DNA of 64,000 nucleotides from Mesorhizobium zhangyense (GCF_011045115.1 NZ_JAAKZG010000007.1:1-64000), one strand, 5' to 3'; shown: positions 36,036-43,883, counted from the stretch's first letter. Notes: generated by a model from the sequence alone, not told the origin. Made by a program: numbers and translations.

Positions 36036-37312
36036 GCATCGCACTCCTCGTCATCTTCCTGCTTCTTTCCGCGCTTGGCGTTCCGCTCGCCGTGGCGCTT
36101 GGCCTCGCCAGTGTCGCCGCCATGCTGATGTTCACCTCGACGCCGATCGACCTCCTGTCGCAGAGCATGTTCTCGGCGATGAATTCCTTCCTCCTTGTCG
36201 CCGTGCCGCTGTTCATCCTCGTCGGCGTGCTCATGGAGCGCGGCCGCGTTGCCGAAAAGCTGTTCGACTTCGCCGGCGCCATGGTCGGGTGGATGCCGGG
36301 CGGGCTTGGCCACGTCAACGTGGTCTCTTCGGTCATCTTCGGCGGCGTCTCGGGCTCGTCGGTCGCCGACATCGCCTCCATCGGCGCCATTGAAATCAAG
36401 GCCATGGAGCGCCACGGCTTTCCCAAGGGCTATGCCGTCGGCATGACGCTGTGCACCTCGACGCTGTCGTCCATCATCCCGCCATCGATCCTCGTCGTCA
36501 TCGCCGGTTCTATCGCCAATGTCTCGATCGGCACGTTGCTGGTGGCAGGGCTGATCCCCGGCCTGTTCATCGCCTTCATGTTCATGGTGTTCAACCATTT
36601 CTACGCCGTGCGCCATGGCTACAACCCGCCGACGCCGTTCAATCTGCGCCTCGTGATCACCACCGGCCTCGCAGCCATCCTGCCGATGCTCACACCGGTC
36701 ATCCTGCTCATCGGCATCGTCGACGGCTATTTCACGCCGACCGAGGCCGCCGCGATCGCCGTGCTCTACACGCTGTTCCTGGCCGTGGTGCTCTACCGCA
36801 CGATACCGCTCAAGGAATTGCCCGGCATCTTCATGGAAACGGCGCGTGTCTCCGGCACCATCCTGTTCATCGCCGCCACCGCCAAGCTCGGCGCATGGGT
36901 CTTCACCTATGACGGCCTGCCGGCGCAGGTCGCGACCTTCCTCAGCCATATCAGCAACGGACCGACCACGACGCTGGTGCTGATCTTTCTGTTCCTGATC
37001 GTCGTCGGCATGTTCATGGACGCGATCGCCGCCATGTTCATCCTCATTCCGGTGCTGATGCCGCCGGCCGTCTCGATGGGGGTGGATCCCATGCATTTCC
37101 TCATCGTCATGGTCATCACGTTGACCCTCGGCCTTGTCACGCCGCCGGTAGGTGTCTGCCTCTTCGCAGTGGCGCAGGTGGCAAAAATGTCGATCGAGGA
37201 CGTCATCAAGGGCTCGCTTGCTCCGATGTCGGTGCTGGTCGCAGCCATCCTGGCGCTGGTGCTGTTTCCGGTGTTGACGCTCGGGCCGATCCGCTTGCTC
37301 GGGCTTTACTAG
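36032..37312 (+). CDS. TRAP transporter large permease, DctM family
   Basis: A 426-residue polytopic inner-membrane protein with about eleven or twelve helices, the sodium-coupled transport subunit. Family features include the LVAVPLFILVGVLMERG region, GGVSGSSVADIASIGAI and MKAMERHGFPKGYAVG-like residues, the IIPPSILVVIAGSIANVSIG loop and the C-terminal VTPPVGVCLFAVAQVAKMSIE. It overlaps the DctQ gene by four bases. The family is certain; the substrate is a small organic or sugar acid by analogy. Confidence 0.94.
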   Translation: MSIALLVIFLLLSALGVPLAVALGLASVAAMLMFTSTPIDLLSQSMFSAMNSFLLVAVPLFILVGVLMERGRVAEKLFDFAGAMVGWMPGGLGHVNVVSSVIFGGVSGSSVADIASIGAIEIKAMERHGFPKGYAVGMTLCTSTLSSIIPPSILVVIAGSIANVSIGTLLVAGLIPGLFIAFMFMVFNHFYAVRHGYNPPTPFNLRLVITTGLAAILPMLTPVILLIGIVDGYFTPTEAAAIAVLYTLFLAVVLYRTIPLKELPGIFMETARVSGTILFIAATAKLGAWVFTYDGLPAQVATFLSHISNGPTTTLVLIFLFLIVVGMFMDAIAAMFILIPVLMPPAVSMGVDPMHFLIVMVITLTLGLVTPPVGVCLFAVAQVAKMSIEDVIKGSLAPMSVLVAAILALVLFPVLTLGPIRLLGLY

Positions 37313-37319
37313 ACCGGCT

Positions 37320-37850
37320 ATGACCATCGGCATGAAGAATGCAGTTGCCGCCAGATCGGATTTCCTCGTCGTCATGGGCATAGCCGGCACCGGCAAGACG
37401 GAAATCGCCAGCCGTCTTGCCGAAACCCTCGATTGCCAATGGATCGAGGCCGACAGGCTGCACAGTCCGGAAAATGTCGAACGCATGCGGCAGGGCATCG
37501 GCCTCACCGACGAGCAGCGCTGGCCGTGGCTCGCTGCCATCTGCGATGCCGCTCTTGCCGAGCCAGACCGCCCCGTGGTCATCGCCTGCTCGGCGCTGCG
37601 GCTTCGTTATCGCGACTTCATGCGCGACAGGCTTGGTGAGGTCCGGTTCCTGTTTCTCGACGGCCCTGCCGACCTGATCGAGCAGAGACTTGGCGCCCGC
37701 AAGAGCCACTTCGCAACCACCACGCTGCTGGCGAGCCAGCTTGCGACGCTGGAGCCGCCGTCAGACGACGAGGCGCCGATCCGCCTCGACATTGCTCTGA
37801 CGCCGGGCGAGATCGTTGCGCAGGCCGTGGCCGTCTTGCGCGCCGGGTAG
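37320..37850 (+). CDS. Gluconokinase-like carbohydrate kinase (GntK family)
   Basis: A 176-residue cytoplasmic P-loop kinase. The Walker A loop GIAGTGKT lies near residues 20-27, followed by the gluconokinase-like segment IEADRLHSPENVERMRQGIGLTDEQRWPW and the second half CSALRLRYRDFMRDRL. The length is that of GntK. The preceding gene ends seven bases upstream. Phosphorylation of the imported sugar acid or of a downstream product is expected; gluconate itself is only one possibility. It converges on the LysR regulator gene with four bases between. Confidence 0.9.
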   Translation: MTIGMKNAVAARSDFLVVMGIAGTGKTEIASRLAETLDCQWIEADRLHSPENVERMRQGIGLTDEQRWPWLAAICDAALAEPDRPVVIACSALRLRYRDFMRDRLGEVRFLFLDGPADLIEQRLGARKSHFATTTLLASQLATLEPPSDDEAPIRLDIALTPGEIVAQAVAVLRAG

Positions 37851-37854
37851 GTAC

Positions 37855-38757
37855 TCACGCAGCTGGCAGGTTCCGCGCCTGCCACGCACTTCCCTCGCTG
37901 CGCAGCCAATCGAGGAAAAGCCGCACCTTTTTCTGCCGCAGATGGTCGCGCGGACAGACGATCCACTGCGTGATCAACCGCACCTGTGGCGGTGTCCTGA
38001 CAGGACAGACCAGCCGCCCGCTCGCCAGTTCGCTTTCCATCATCAAGGTGCTTTCCAGCGCGATGCCCATGCCATCCACAGCCGCGTCGATCGCCATATG
38101 GCTGCGATCGAACAGCACGCGGCGCCAGCGCTCCTTCGGGTCCACGCCGGCGAGCGAAAACCAGCGTCCCCACTGCGCCTGCGACTTCACCGAATGGATC
38201 AGGCGGTGACCCGGCAGCGCGGCTGCATCCAGGCTGCCCGCCGCCGCATAATGCGGTGCGCAGGCCGGCAGGAATTCCTCCTCCGCCACGCCTTCGACGA
38301 ACAGGCCAGGCCAGCGCCCATCGCCGTGACGAATCTCGACGTCGACCAGTTCGCGGTTGAAGTCGGTCGGCTCATTGGTGCCGTCGAGCCTCATCTCGAG
38401 ATCGGGATGATTGTCGAGGAAAGAACCGAGGCGCGGCAGCAGCCACTTGGCCGAAAATGTCGGCGTGGCGCGCACCGTCAGCGCAGTGATCGAGCGATAG
38501 CCGCGAATGGTGTTCGTCGCCTCGGCGATGCCCTCGATCTCGTCGGTGATGGTGGCAAAGTAGCGCTCGCCCGCCTCCGTCAGCACGATACCGCGACCCA
38601 TCCTGGTCATCAGCGTCACGCCAAGCTGCACCTCCAGCGCCTGTATCTGCTGGCTGACCGCCGACGGCGTGACGCTCAGTTCCTCCGCCGCCTTGGAAAT
38701 ACTGCCGGCGCGTGCTGCGGTGTGGAACACCCAGATCGCTCTGATCGGTATTTGCAT
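37855..38757 (-). CDS. LysR-family transcriptional regulator, GcvA-like
   Basis: A 300-residue DNA-binding regulator. Residues 1-60 form the winged helix-turn-helix (FHTAARAGSISKAAEELSV then TPSAVSQQIQALE). The effector domain starts with RATPTFSAKWLLPRLGSFLDNHPD, the sequence typical of the GcvA branch. Its start is 11 bases from a 52-base element that also occurs upstream of the operon at 31797, so it very probably regulates that operon and itself. The inducer is expected to be the TRAP substrate or an intermediate. Confidence 0.93.
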   Translation of the reverse strand: MQIPIRAIWVFHTAARAGSISKAAEELSVTPSAVSQQIQALEVQLGVTLMTRMGRGIVLTEAGERYFATITDEIEGIAEATNTIRGYRSITALTVRATPTFSAKWLLPRLGSFLDNHPDLEMRLDGTNEPTDFNRELVDVEIRHGDGRWPGLFVEGVAEEEFLPACAPHYAAAGSLDAAALPGHRLIHSVKSQAQWGRWFSLAGVDPKERWRRVLFDRSHMAIDAAVDGMGIALESTLMMESELASGRLVCPVRTPPQVRLITQWIVCPRDHLRQKKVRLFLDWLRSEGSAWQARNLPAA

Positions 38758-38767
38758 GATTGAACCA

Positions 38768-38819
38768 TTTAGCCTGACTAACGTTTTTTCGACGATAGCG
38801 GATTTTCGCTAATATGGCA
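38768..38819. promoter_or_regulatory. Predicted LysR-type operator upstream of the regulator gene
   Basis: TTTAGC (38768-38773), ACTAACG (38777-38783) and GCTAAT plus TGGCA (38808-38819) have the same order, strand and spacing (offsets 0, 9, 40 and 47) as the element at 31502-31553. It includes the T-N11-A dyad TTAG-N5-CTAA at 38769-38781. Its position 11-62 bases upstream of the LysR start fits autoregulation. Confidence 0.7.
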
Positions 38820-39070
38820 GCTGAAGGTTTCGTGCTGCCGTTCAGGCCGGGACCAGTGGTAACCGTTGTGAGGTTCTCAAGCTCTCGTCCCCATTGACGA
38901 TTGGCGAAGGCAGAACATGCAGTTCTCGATTAGCGGTGACAACCATGGATGAAGTTGGCCATCCCGGAAACCGGAGCGAAGCGCAGGTTATCCAGGATTC
39001 ATCGACCGCAACATCGTCTGGCCCGATCCTGATGTTGACGCGCGTTATGCACCGCCGAAGCTCCTCACCG

Positions 39071-39131
39071 TTCCGGCATGGATTCCCGACACTCTCCGCT
39101 TGTTCCTCGCTCACGAGGTCGAGAATGACGA
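39071..39131 (-). repeat. Short intergenic repeat, copy 1
   Basis: Begins TTCCGGCATGGATTCCC and ends near GAGAATGACGA. It is an inverted copy of the element at 39194-39258. In rhizobia such GTCAT...ATGCCGG elements are dispersed between genes. The two copies here could form a long hairpin. Confidence 0.55.
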
Positions 39132-39193
39132 ACTGCATTTGGGCTTGCCGCGAGTCCCAAGCGTTGGCGATTTGCAGACGCACAAATTACAAG

Positions 39194-39258
39194 CTCGTCA
39201 TCCCCGGGTCGCAGCATGAGCGAAGCGAATGCGAAGAACCCGGGGATCCATGCCGGAA
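39194..39258 (+). repeat. Short intergenic repeat, copy 2
   Basis: Begins near CGTCATCCCCGGGTCG and ends GGGGATCCATGCCGGAA, the reverse complement of the start of copy 1 except for single changes. Internal CCCGGG and AACCCGGGG arms make it partly palindromic. No coding potential is visible. Confidence 0.6.
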
Positions 39259-39772
39259 CATCTATGACGGCTGCAGCGGTGCAGAACTGTGGACTGTGAA
39301 ACTCGCGGAAACTGTGGGAAAGATTTTCACGCAATTTCCAGCCAACCCATTGTTTCCATTCACCCCACACATTTTTTCACCCCCAATCTTTCCCCACCCC
39401 AAAGCACCTCCGGCATAATCCCCCCATCGCTCCTGCGGGACCGGGTTTGGAACCGGGATCAAGGGGGAGTGGCGGTGACCTCCCGCCCTGGTGTGGTAGC
39501 CAGGGACCCGAGGGCCCGACACAGGCCGGCGTGGAACGAGCACGGCGCAAATGCCACTGCCCAAAACCATGCGGAGAACCCGCGGCGTCTTGTCCATGGA
39601 ATGTACATGGAGCGGGCGTTGTGACCGGCCAACTTCGGGACAGACACCGAGACGGGCGGTCGAGAGATCGCAGAAAAATACAAAAGATGAGCGAGATTTC
39701 GGCCGCCCGTCTTTCCCGATCTTTGACAATGGCCAGACGGTGAATACCGGGCGTGGCGATGATGAAGCGTGC

Positions 39773-39929
39773 CTCTCCTTCTCCCCTTGTGGGAGAAGGT
39801 GGCCGACCCGAAGGGGAGGTCGGATGAGGGGTGTCGGACGGAACGCCAGCGCCTCATTTCTTCCAGCACCCCTCATCCGTCTTGGCGCTGCGCGCCAATC
39901 CACCTTCTCCCACAAGGGGAGAAGGAGAG
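39773..39929. repeat. 157-base nested palindromic repeat element
   Basis: Bases 39773-39802 are the perfect reverse complement of 39900-39929 (30 bases, containing CTTCTCCCCTTGTGGGAG). Inside, GGATGAGGGGTG (39822-39833) pairs with CACCCCTCATCC (39867-39878). The element resembles widely dispersed rhizobial intergenic palindromes and ends 181 bases before metQ. It encodes no transposase. It may act as a transcript end or simply be a mobile-repeat relic. Confidence 0.75.
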
Positions 39930-40110
39930 AGGGGGTGCGAGGTTCGTTCTGCTCGCACCTGCAACATTTTTAAGACGATATTCTCGCCTTTGCGAAATGC
40001 GCAAAAAACAGTCCTTTGCTTAAACGGCGGGCATTCCAGACGATATGGGCAAGGCTTCGCAACCAGCGTGGCCCTCCAATTCCGGCAACAGGTTTCAACA
40101 GGAATCCACC

Positions 40111-40965
40111 ATGACCGCATTCGCAAAAACCCGGCTCCGATTGTTCTCGCAAGCTATTTCCCGCCGCGCGGCTCTCGCGGGACTGCTCGCCGCCGGCGTC
40201 GCTTTGGTCAGCATCGCCGGGCCGTCGCCGTCCTTCGCCGAGGACAAGAAATCGATCAAGGTCGGCATCATCAGTGGTGAGGATGAGGACGTCTGGCGCG
40301 TCGTCACCGAACAGGCCGCCAAGAACGGCCTGACGATCGAGACGGTCGTCTTCAACGATTACACCCAGCCCAACGAAGCGTTGGAGCGCGGCGAGATCGA
40401 CGCAAACGCCTTCCAGCACCAGCCCTATCTCGACAACCAGATCAAGACCCAAGGCTACCACATCGTTTCGGTCGGCTACACCGGCGTCTGGCCGATCGGC
40501 CTTTACTCCAAGAAGTTCACCAAGATCGCCGATCTGCCGGAGGGTGCCGTGATAGGCGTGCCGAACGATCCGTCCAACGAGGGCCGCGCGCTGCGCGTGC
40601 TGCAGAATGAGGGCGTCATCAAGCTCAAGGACGGCACCGGCATTCTGGCGACGATCGCCGACATCGCCGAGAACCCGAAGAAGGTGAACATCAAGGAGCT
40701 CGATGCCGGCGTCGTCGGACGCGCCATCGAGGATCTAGACGCAGCCGTGGTGAACACCGACTGGGCGTTGAAGAGCGGGCTTTCGCCGGAAAACCGCATT
40801 GCCCAGGAGCCGGTGGCCGACAACCCGTATCGCAACTTCATCGCGGTGAAGGCCGGCAGCGAAAACGAACAATGGGTCAAGGCGCTGGTCGCGTCGTATC
40901 AGAATGAGGCCGTGAAAGCCGAGTTCGACCGCGTCTACAAGGGCACCGGCATCAGCGCTTATTGA
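40111..40965 (+). CDS. metQ: Methionine ABC importer, binding protein MetQ
   Basis: A 284-residue periplasmic binding protein of the NlpA/MetQ family, expected to bind D- or L-methionine. The signal region has a long N-terminal part with SRRAALAGLLAAGVALVS, resembling a twin-arginine or extended Sec signal with cleavage after SFA; no lipobox Cys is seen. The mature protein shows family landmarks: VGIISGEDEDVW, the NDYTQPNEALERGEIDANAFQHQ region (split here) and VIGVPNDPSNEGRALRVLQ. I choose the ATG at 40111; the frame upstream has no family residues. It is followed by metN and metI on the same strand. Confidence 0.93.
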   Translation: MTAFAKTRLRLFSQAISRRAALAGLLAAGVALVSIAGPSPSFAEDKKSIKVGIISGEDEDVWRVVTEQAAKNGLTIETVVFNDYTQPNEALERGEIDANAFQHQPYLDNQIKTQGYHIVSVGYTGVWPIGLYSKKFTKIADLPEGAVIGVPNDPSNEGRALRVLQNEGVIKLKDGTGILATIADIAENPKKVNIKELDAGVVGRAIEDLDAAVVNTDWALKSGLSPENRIAQEPVADNPYRNFIAVKAGSENEQWVKALVASYQNEAVKAEFDRVYKGTGISAY

Positions 40966-40994
40966 CGCTTGCCGAAGCGCCTTTGCTCCAATCA

Positions 40995-41030
40995 TGAGAC
41001 TGCCCGCGGCTCAGGCTGCGGGCAGTCTCA
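40995..41030 (+). terminator. Strong hairpin between metQ and metN
   Basis: TGAGACTGCCCGC (40995-41007) pairs perfectly with GCGGGCAGTCTCA (41018-41030) around a ten-base loop, and TTCTGCGTTTT follows. The 13-base GC-rich stem and the imperfect T-run suggest a partial terminator that lowers metNI expression relative to metQ. Confidence 0.7.
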
Positions 41031-41041
41031 TTCTGCGTTTT

Positions 41042-41061
41042 ACAGCCGGCTTCCCGGCTGT
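41042..41061 (+). promoter_or_regulatory. Second hairpin just before the metN ribosome-binding site
   Basis: ACAGCCGG (41042-41049) pairs with CCGGCTGT (41054-41061) around CTTC. It ends about eight bases before the AAGGA site of metN. An overlapping alternative pairing (CCCG with CGGG) exists at 41053-41065. It may modulate translation of metN or act with the preceding hairpin. Confidence 0.45.
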
Positions 41062-41078
41062 CGGGAAAGGAACCCGAA

Positions 41079-42173
41079 ATGACCCAGCACTTTGCCATCA
41101 CTGAGGCCGGCGAACCGCCGGCCAAGGCCGATCCGCAGCAGGCCGAGCAGGTCGTTCGCCTGGTCGATGTCAAGCGCCGGTTCGGCACGACGCCGGCCAT
41201 CGATGGCATTTCGCTCTCGGTCGGCAAGGGCGAGGTTCTGGGCATCATCGGCCGCAGCGGCGCAGGCAAGTCGACGCTGATCCGCTGCCTCAACGGTCTG
41301 GAGCGCCCCGATTCCGGCCAGATATTCATCGAGGGCCGGGATATTGCCCAGCTTGGCGAGCGCGATCTCCAGCCGCTGCGCCGGCGCATCGGCATGATCT
41401 TCCAGCATTTCAATCTCCTTTCGGCCAAGACAGTCGAGGACAATGTGGCGCTGCCGCTGAAGATCGAAGGGCGCTCCAAGGCCGAGCGCCGCAAGCGTGC
41501 CGCCGAGCTCCTCGAACTGGTCGGCCTTTCGGAAAAGGCCAAGGCCTATCCGGCGTCGCTTTCCGGCGGCCAGAAGCAGCGCGTTGGCATTGCCCGCGCG
41601 CTCGCGGCTAGACCGGCGCTGTTGTTGTCGGATGAGGCCACCTCGGCGTTGGATCCCGAGACGACGCGGTCTATTCTGGTGCTGCTCAAGGACATCAACC
41701 GGCAACTCGGCCTGACCGTCCTGTTGGTCACGCATGAGATGGAAGTGGTCCGCAGCATCGCCGACCGCGTCGCGGTGATCGATACCGGCCGGATCGTCGA
41801 GGAAGGCCCTGTCTGGTCGGTCTTTGCCGATCCGAAATCGCAAATCACACAGAGCCTGCTCGGCGGCATCCGCCCGCAACTGCCGGCGGAGATCGCGGTG
41901 CTGCTGAAGCCGGCCGGCAAGGAGGCGATCTTGCGGATCGATGTCGCCGGAGAGGCGGCGCGAGGCCCGCTGCTTTCCGATCTGGTTGCTGAGGTCCCGG
42001 GCGCGTTCCGGCTGATCCATGGCGGCGTCGATCATGTCCAGAGCCAGCCGGTGGCGAGCCTGTTTCTCGGCGTGCCTGCGATCAAGGCTGATCATGTCGC
42101 GAGAATTGTCGAATTCCTGAAGACCCGCAATGCCCGGGTGGAGGTGCTTGGTTATGTCACCGGTAATGATTGA
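41079..42173 (+). CDS. metN: Methionine ABC importer, ATPase MetN
   Basis: A 364-residue cytoplasmic ATPase. Walker A GRSGAGKST, signature LSGGQKQRVGIARAL, Walker B LLLSDEATSALD and the H-loop LLVTHEMEV are intact. The MetN hallmark ITQSLLGG follows, and the C-terminal 90 residues match a NIL (methionine-sensing) domain that gives feedback inhibition in E. coli MetN. It starts behind AAAGGAA. Its last 20 bases overlap the metI start. The gene order metQ-metN-metI differs from the E. coli order metNIQ but keeps the set complete. Confidence 0.95.
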   Translation: MTQHFAITEAGEPPAKADPQQAEQVVRLVDVKRRFGTTPAIDGISLSVGKGEVLGIIGRSGAGKSTLIRCLNGLERPDSGQIFIEGRDIAQLGERDLQPLRRRIGMIFQHFNLLSAKTVEDNVALPLKIEGRSKAERRKRAAELLELVGLSEKAKAYPASLSGGQKQRVGIARALAARPALLLSDEATSALDPETTRSILVLLKDINRQLGLTVLLVTHEMEVVRSIADRVAVIDTGRIVEEGPVWSVFADPKSQITQSLLGGIRPQLPAEIAVLLKPAGKEAILRIDVAGEAARGPLLSDLVAEVPGAFRLIHGGVDHVQSQPVASLFLGVPAIKADHVARIVEFLKTRNARVEVLGYVTGND

Positions 42174-42810
42174 TCTTCTGTTTCGCTCGCTGTGGGAAAC
42201 GGTGCTGATGACCGCCGCATCCGGCATCATCTCGCTCGTCGTCGGCCTGCCGCTCGGCCTTGCGCTGATCGCCACAGACCGCGGCGGCATTGCCGAGAAC
42301 CTGTGGGTCAACCGCATTCTCGGCGCGGTCATCAACGGCTTCCGGTCGGTGCCGTTCATCATCCTGCTGGTGGCGCTCATCCCGGTCACGAGGCTGATCG
42401 TCGGCACCTCGATCGGCACCTGGGCGGCGATCGTTCCCCTCTCCATCGCCGCAACGCCCTACTATGCGCGCATCGCCGAAGTGTCGTTGCGCGAGGTCGA
42501 TCGCGGGTTGATCGAGGCGGCGCGTGCCATGGGGGGAAACCGCTGGACCATCATACGCGAGGTGCTGGTGCCGGAAGCGCTGCCGGGCATTGTCGCCGGT
42601 TTCACGGTAACCTTGGTGACGCTCGTCGGTGCATCCGCCATGGCCGGCGCGATCGGCGCCGGAGGATTGGGCGATCTCGCCATTCGCTACGGCTATCAGC
42701 GCTTCGAGACGAATATCATGATCGCGGTCGTGATCGTGCTGATCATCATGGTCTGCGCCATCCAGTGGGTGGGCGACCGCCTGGTCGCCTATCTTGACCA
42801 CAAGGCGTGA
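42154..42810 (+). CDS. metI: Methionine ABC importer, permease MetI
   Basis: A 218-residue inner-membrane permease with five helices. The MetI-typical segments are LFRSLWETVLMTAASG at the start, NGFRSVPFIILLVALIPVTRL in the first half and the coupling loop EVDRGLIEAARAMGGNRWTIIREVLVPEALPG in the second (quoted here only for position, residues about 110-140). I choose ATG 42154, nine bases behind a GAGG site and overlapping metN; ATG 42130 and 42166 are in-frame alternatives. Confidence 0.93.
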   Translation: MSPVMIDLLFRSLWETVLMTAASGIISLVVGLPLGLALIATDRGGIAENLWVNRILGAVINGFRSVPFIILLVALIPVTRLIVGTSIGTWAAIVPLSIAATPYYARIAEVSLREVDRGLIEAARAMGGNRWTIIREVLVPEALPGIVAGFTVTLVTLVGASAMAGAIGAGGLGDLAIRYGYQRFETNIMIAVVIVLIIMVCAIQWVGDRLVAYLDHKA

Positions 42811-42814
42811 GGCG

Positions 42815-43747
42815 TCAGGAATCTTCGGGCGTTCGCGGCGGCCAGCGGAACTCGGATGCCTGCCGCAGATGCTGGCGCAGCATCGCTTCCGCCCATTCCA
42901 TGTCGCCCGCCTCCACCGCGTCGAGTATGGCCAGATGCTCGCGACAGGACTGCTCGATGCGCTCGACCGGAAGCTCGAGGAAGACGCCCGACTCGTGCAT
43001 GCGTCGGAGATTGTTCTGTTGGCGTACGGCGTCCACCAGGAACCGGTTTCCCGAACAGGCGGCCAGGCTTTCGTGGAACGACGCATTCACGCGAAACCAC
43101 TCGTCGCCGCCAGTGCTGGCCTGAGGATCCCTGAGGATGCGCTCATGCGCGCGGCGGACCTGTCCCAGATGTTCGGGGTCGGCATTGAAAGCCGGCGCCC
43201 GCAATGCTGCGCATTCGACGACGATGCGAAACTCGTAGCTCTCGCGATAGGCTTGGTCGCCAACCAGCGAGTCGACGAAGCGCCAGCCATGCCCGGGTAG
43301 CCGCTGCGCCAGTCCCTCGGCGGCAAAACGCATAAGGAGCTTGCGCACGATCCCTCGCGAAACACCGTAGCGCGGCATCAGCTCTGCCTCGGATACGTCC
43401 TGCGGCAGTTCGCCTGACGCGCGTTCGCGCATCATCCGCCGATACAAATCTTCGATCGGCGAACTCGGCAGCAGATCGTGGATGTCTATGCCCGAGATGT
43501 CCGAGGCGATGCGAAGCCCACGCTTTTCCGTCGGCTGCAGCACGCCCTTTTCCACCAGCATGTCGAGCGCGGCGCTGATCGGAGACCGCGACACGCCGAA
43601 GGCACGGGCGAGTTCCGGCGCTGATATTCGGGTGCCGACGCCCAGCTCGAAATCGCGGATGCGCTCGAGGATGCGCCGCGCCAGATCGATCTGAAGCGGG
43701 CTCGGTCCTTCCGCAGGCTCGTGCTCATCGATCATCGTCTGGTTCAT
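42815..43747 (-). CDS. GntR-family regulator with two winged helices and an FCD domain
   Basis: A 310-residue DNA-binding regulator. The first GntR-type winged helix spans about residues 15-80 (ELARAFGVSRSPISAALDML). A second, similar one spans about 97-157 (AELMPRYGVSRGIVRKLLMRF). The ligand-binding FCD domain spans about 165-295 (with NASFHESLAACSGN). Ordinary FadR/GntR proteins of about 230-250 residues have a single winged helix. I start at the ATG at 43745-43747; an upstream ATG at 43792 adds atypical residues. It is divergent from the C45 hydrolase operon, its probable target. Confidence 0.88.
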   Translation of the reverse strand: MNQTMIDEHEPAEGPSPLQIDLARRILERIRDFELGVGTRISAPELARAFGVSRSPISAALDMLVEKGVLQPTEKRGLRIASDISGIDIHDLLPSSPIEDLYRRMMRERASGELPQDVSEAELMPRYGVSRGIVRKLLMRFAAEGLAQRLPGHGWRFVDSLVGDQAYRESYEFRIVVECAALRAPAFNADPEHLGQVRRAHERILRDPQASTGGDEWFRVNASFHESLAACSGNRFLVDAVRQQNNLRRMHESGVFLELPVERIEQSCREHLAILDAVEAGDMEWAEAMLRQHLRQASEFRWPPRTPEDS

Positions 43748-43829
43748 GAGTTCTCCCCGTGCGAAGCGCATTATAGATGCAACACAACGCAACGCGAACC
43801 CCTCAAACTGCGCGAAATTGTGCTTTTCA

Positions 43830-43839
43830 TTTGATCAAA
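43830..43839. promoter_or_regulatory. Small palindrome between the GntR gene and the C45 operon
   Basis: TTTGATCAAA is a perfect ten-base palindrome in the 136-base divergent region, 45 bases before the C45 start. A TATGCT hexamer (43846-43851) just downstream could be a -10 element. Binding by the neighbouring GntR regulator is a guess from position alone. Confidence 0.3.
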
Positions 43840-43883
43840 ATGCACTATGCTGATTTGGAACGCGACCGCTGAGGCTTAACCTG

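Larger units (their letters stand above)
38820..40110. other. Repeat-rich intergenic region without a convincing gene
   Basis: About 1.3 kb between the LysR gene and metQ. It holds two copies, in opposite orientation, of one short repeat (39071-39131 and 39194-39258), a 157-base palindromic element (39773-39929), and between them about 340 bases (39420-39760) that look neither like a repeat nor like a gene with normal codon use. On the minus strand four G-tracts at 39363-39400 could form a G-quadruplex. Several frames of 60-217 codons cross the region, but none has a good start, homology that I recognise or a consistent codon bias. Confidence 0.6.

Noticed and set aside
35759-37582. 607-codon minus-strand frame rich in His, Asp, Glu and Gln
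   Set aside because: Low-complexity composition arises from reading the hydrophobic TRAP permease gene in antisense.
39425-39470. tRNA-like T-arm (CCGGGTTTGGAACCGGG)
   Set aside because: No acceptor stem, anticodon arm or D-arm can be folded around it on either strand.
39262-39915. 217-codon minus-strand frame in the intergenic region
   Set aside because: It runs through the palindromic repeat and the G-tracts, with no start signal or codon bias; not reported as a gene.
39970-40110. SAM-type riboswitch upstream of metQ
   Set aside because: I looked for the short SAM-II pseudoknot known from alphaproteobacteria and found no convincing match.
38820-40110. Insertion sequence or integrated element
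   Set aside because: No transposase or integrase fragment and no direct target duplications were seen; only short palindromic repeats are present.
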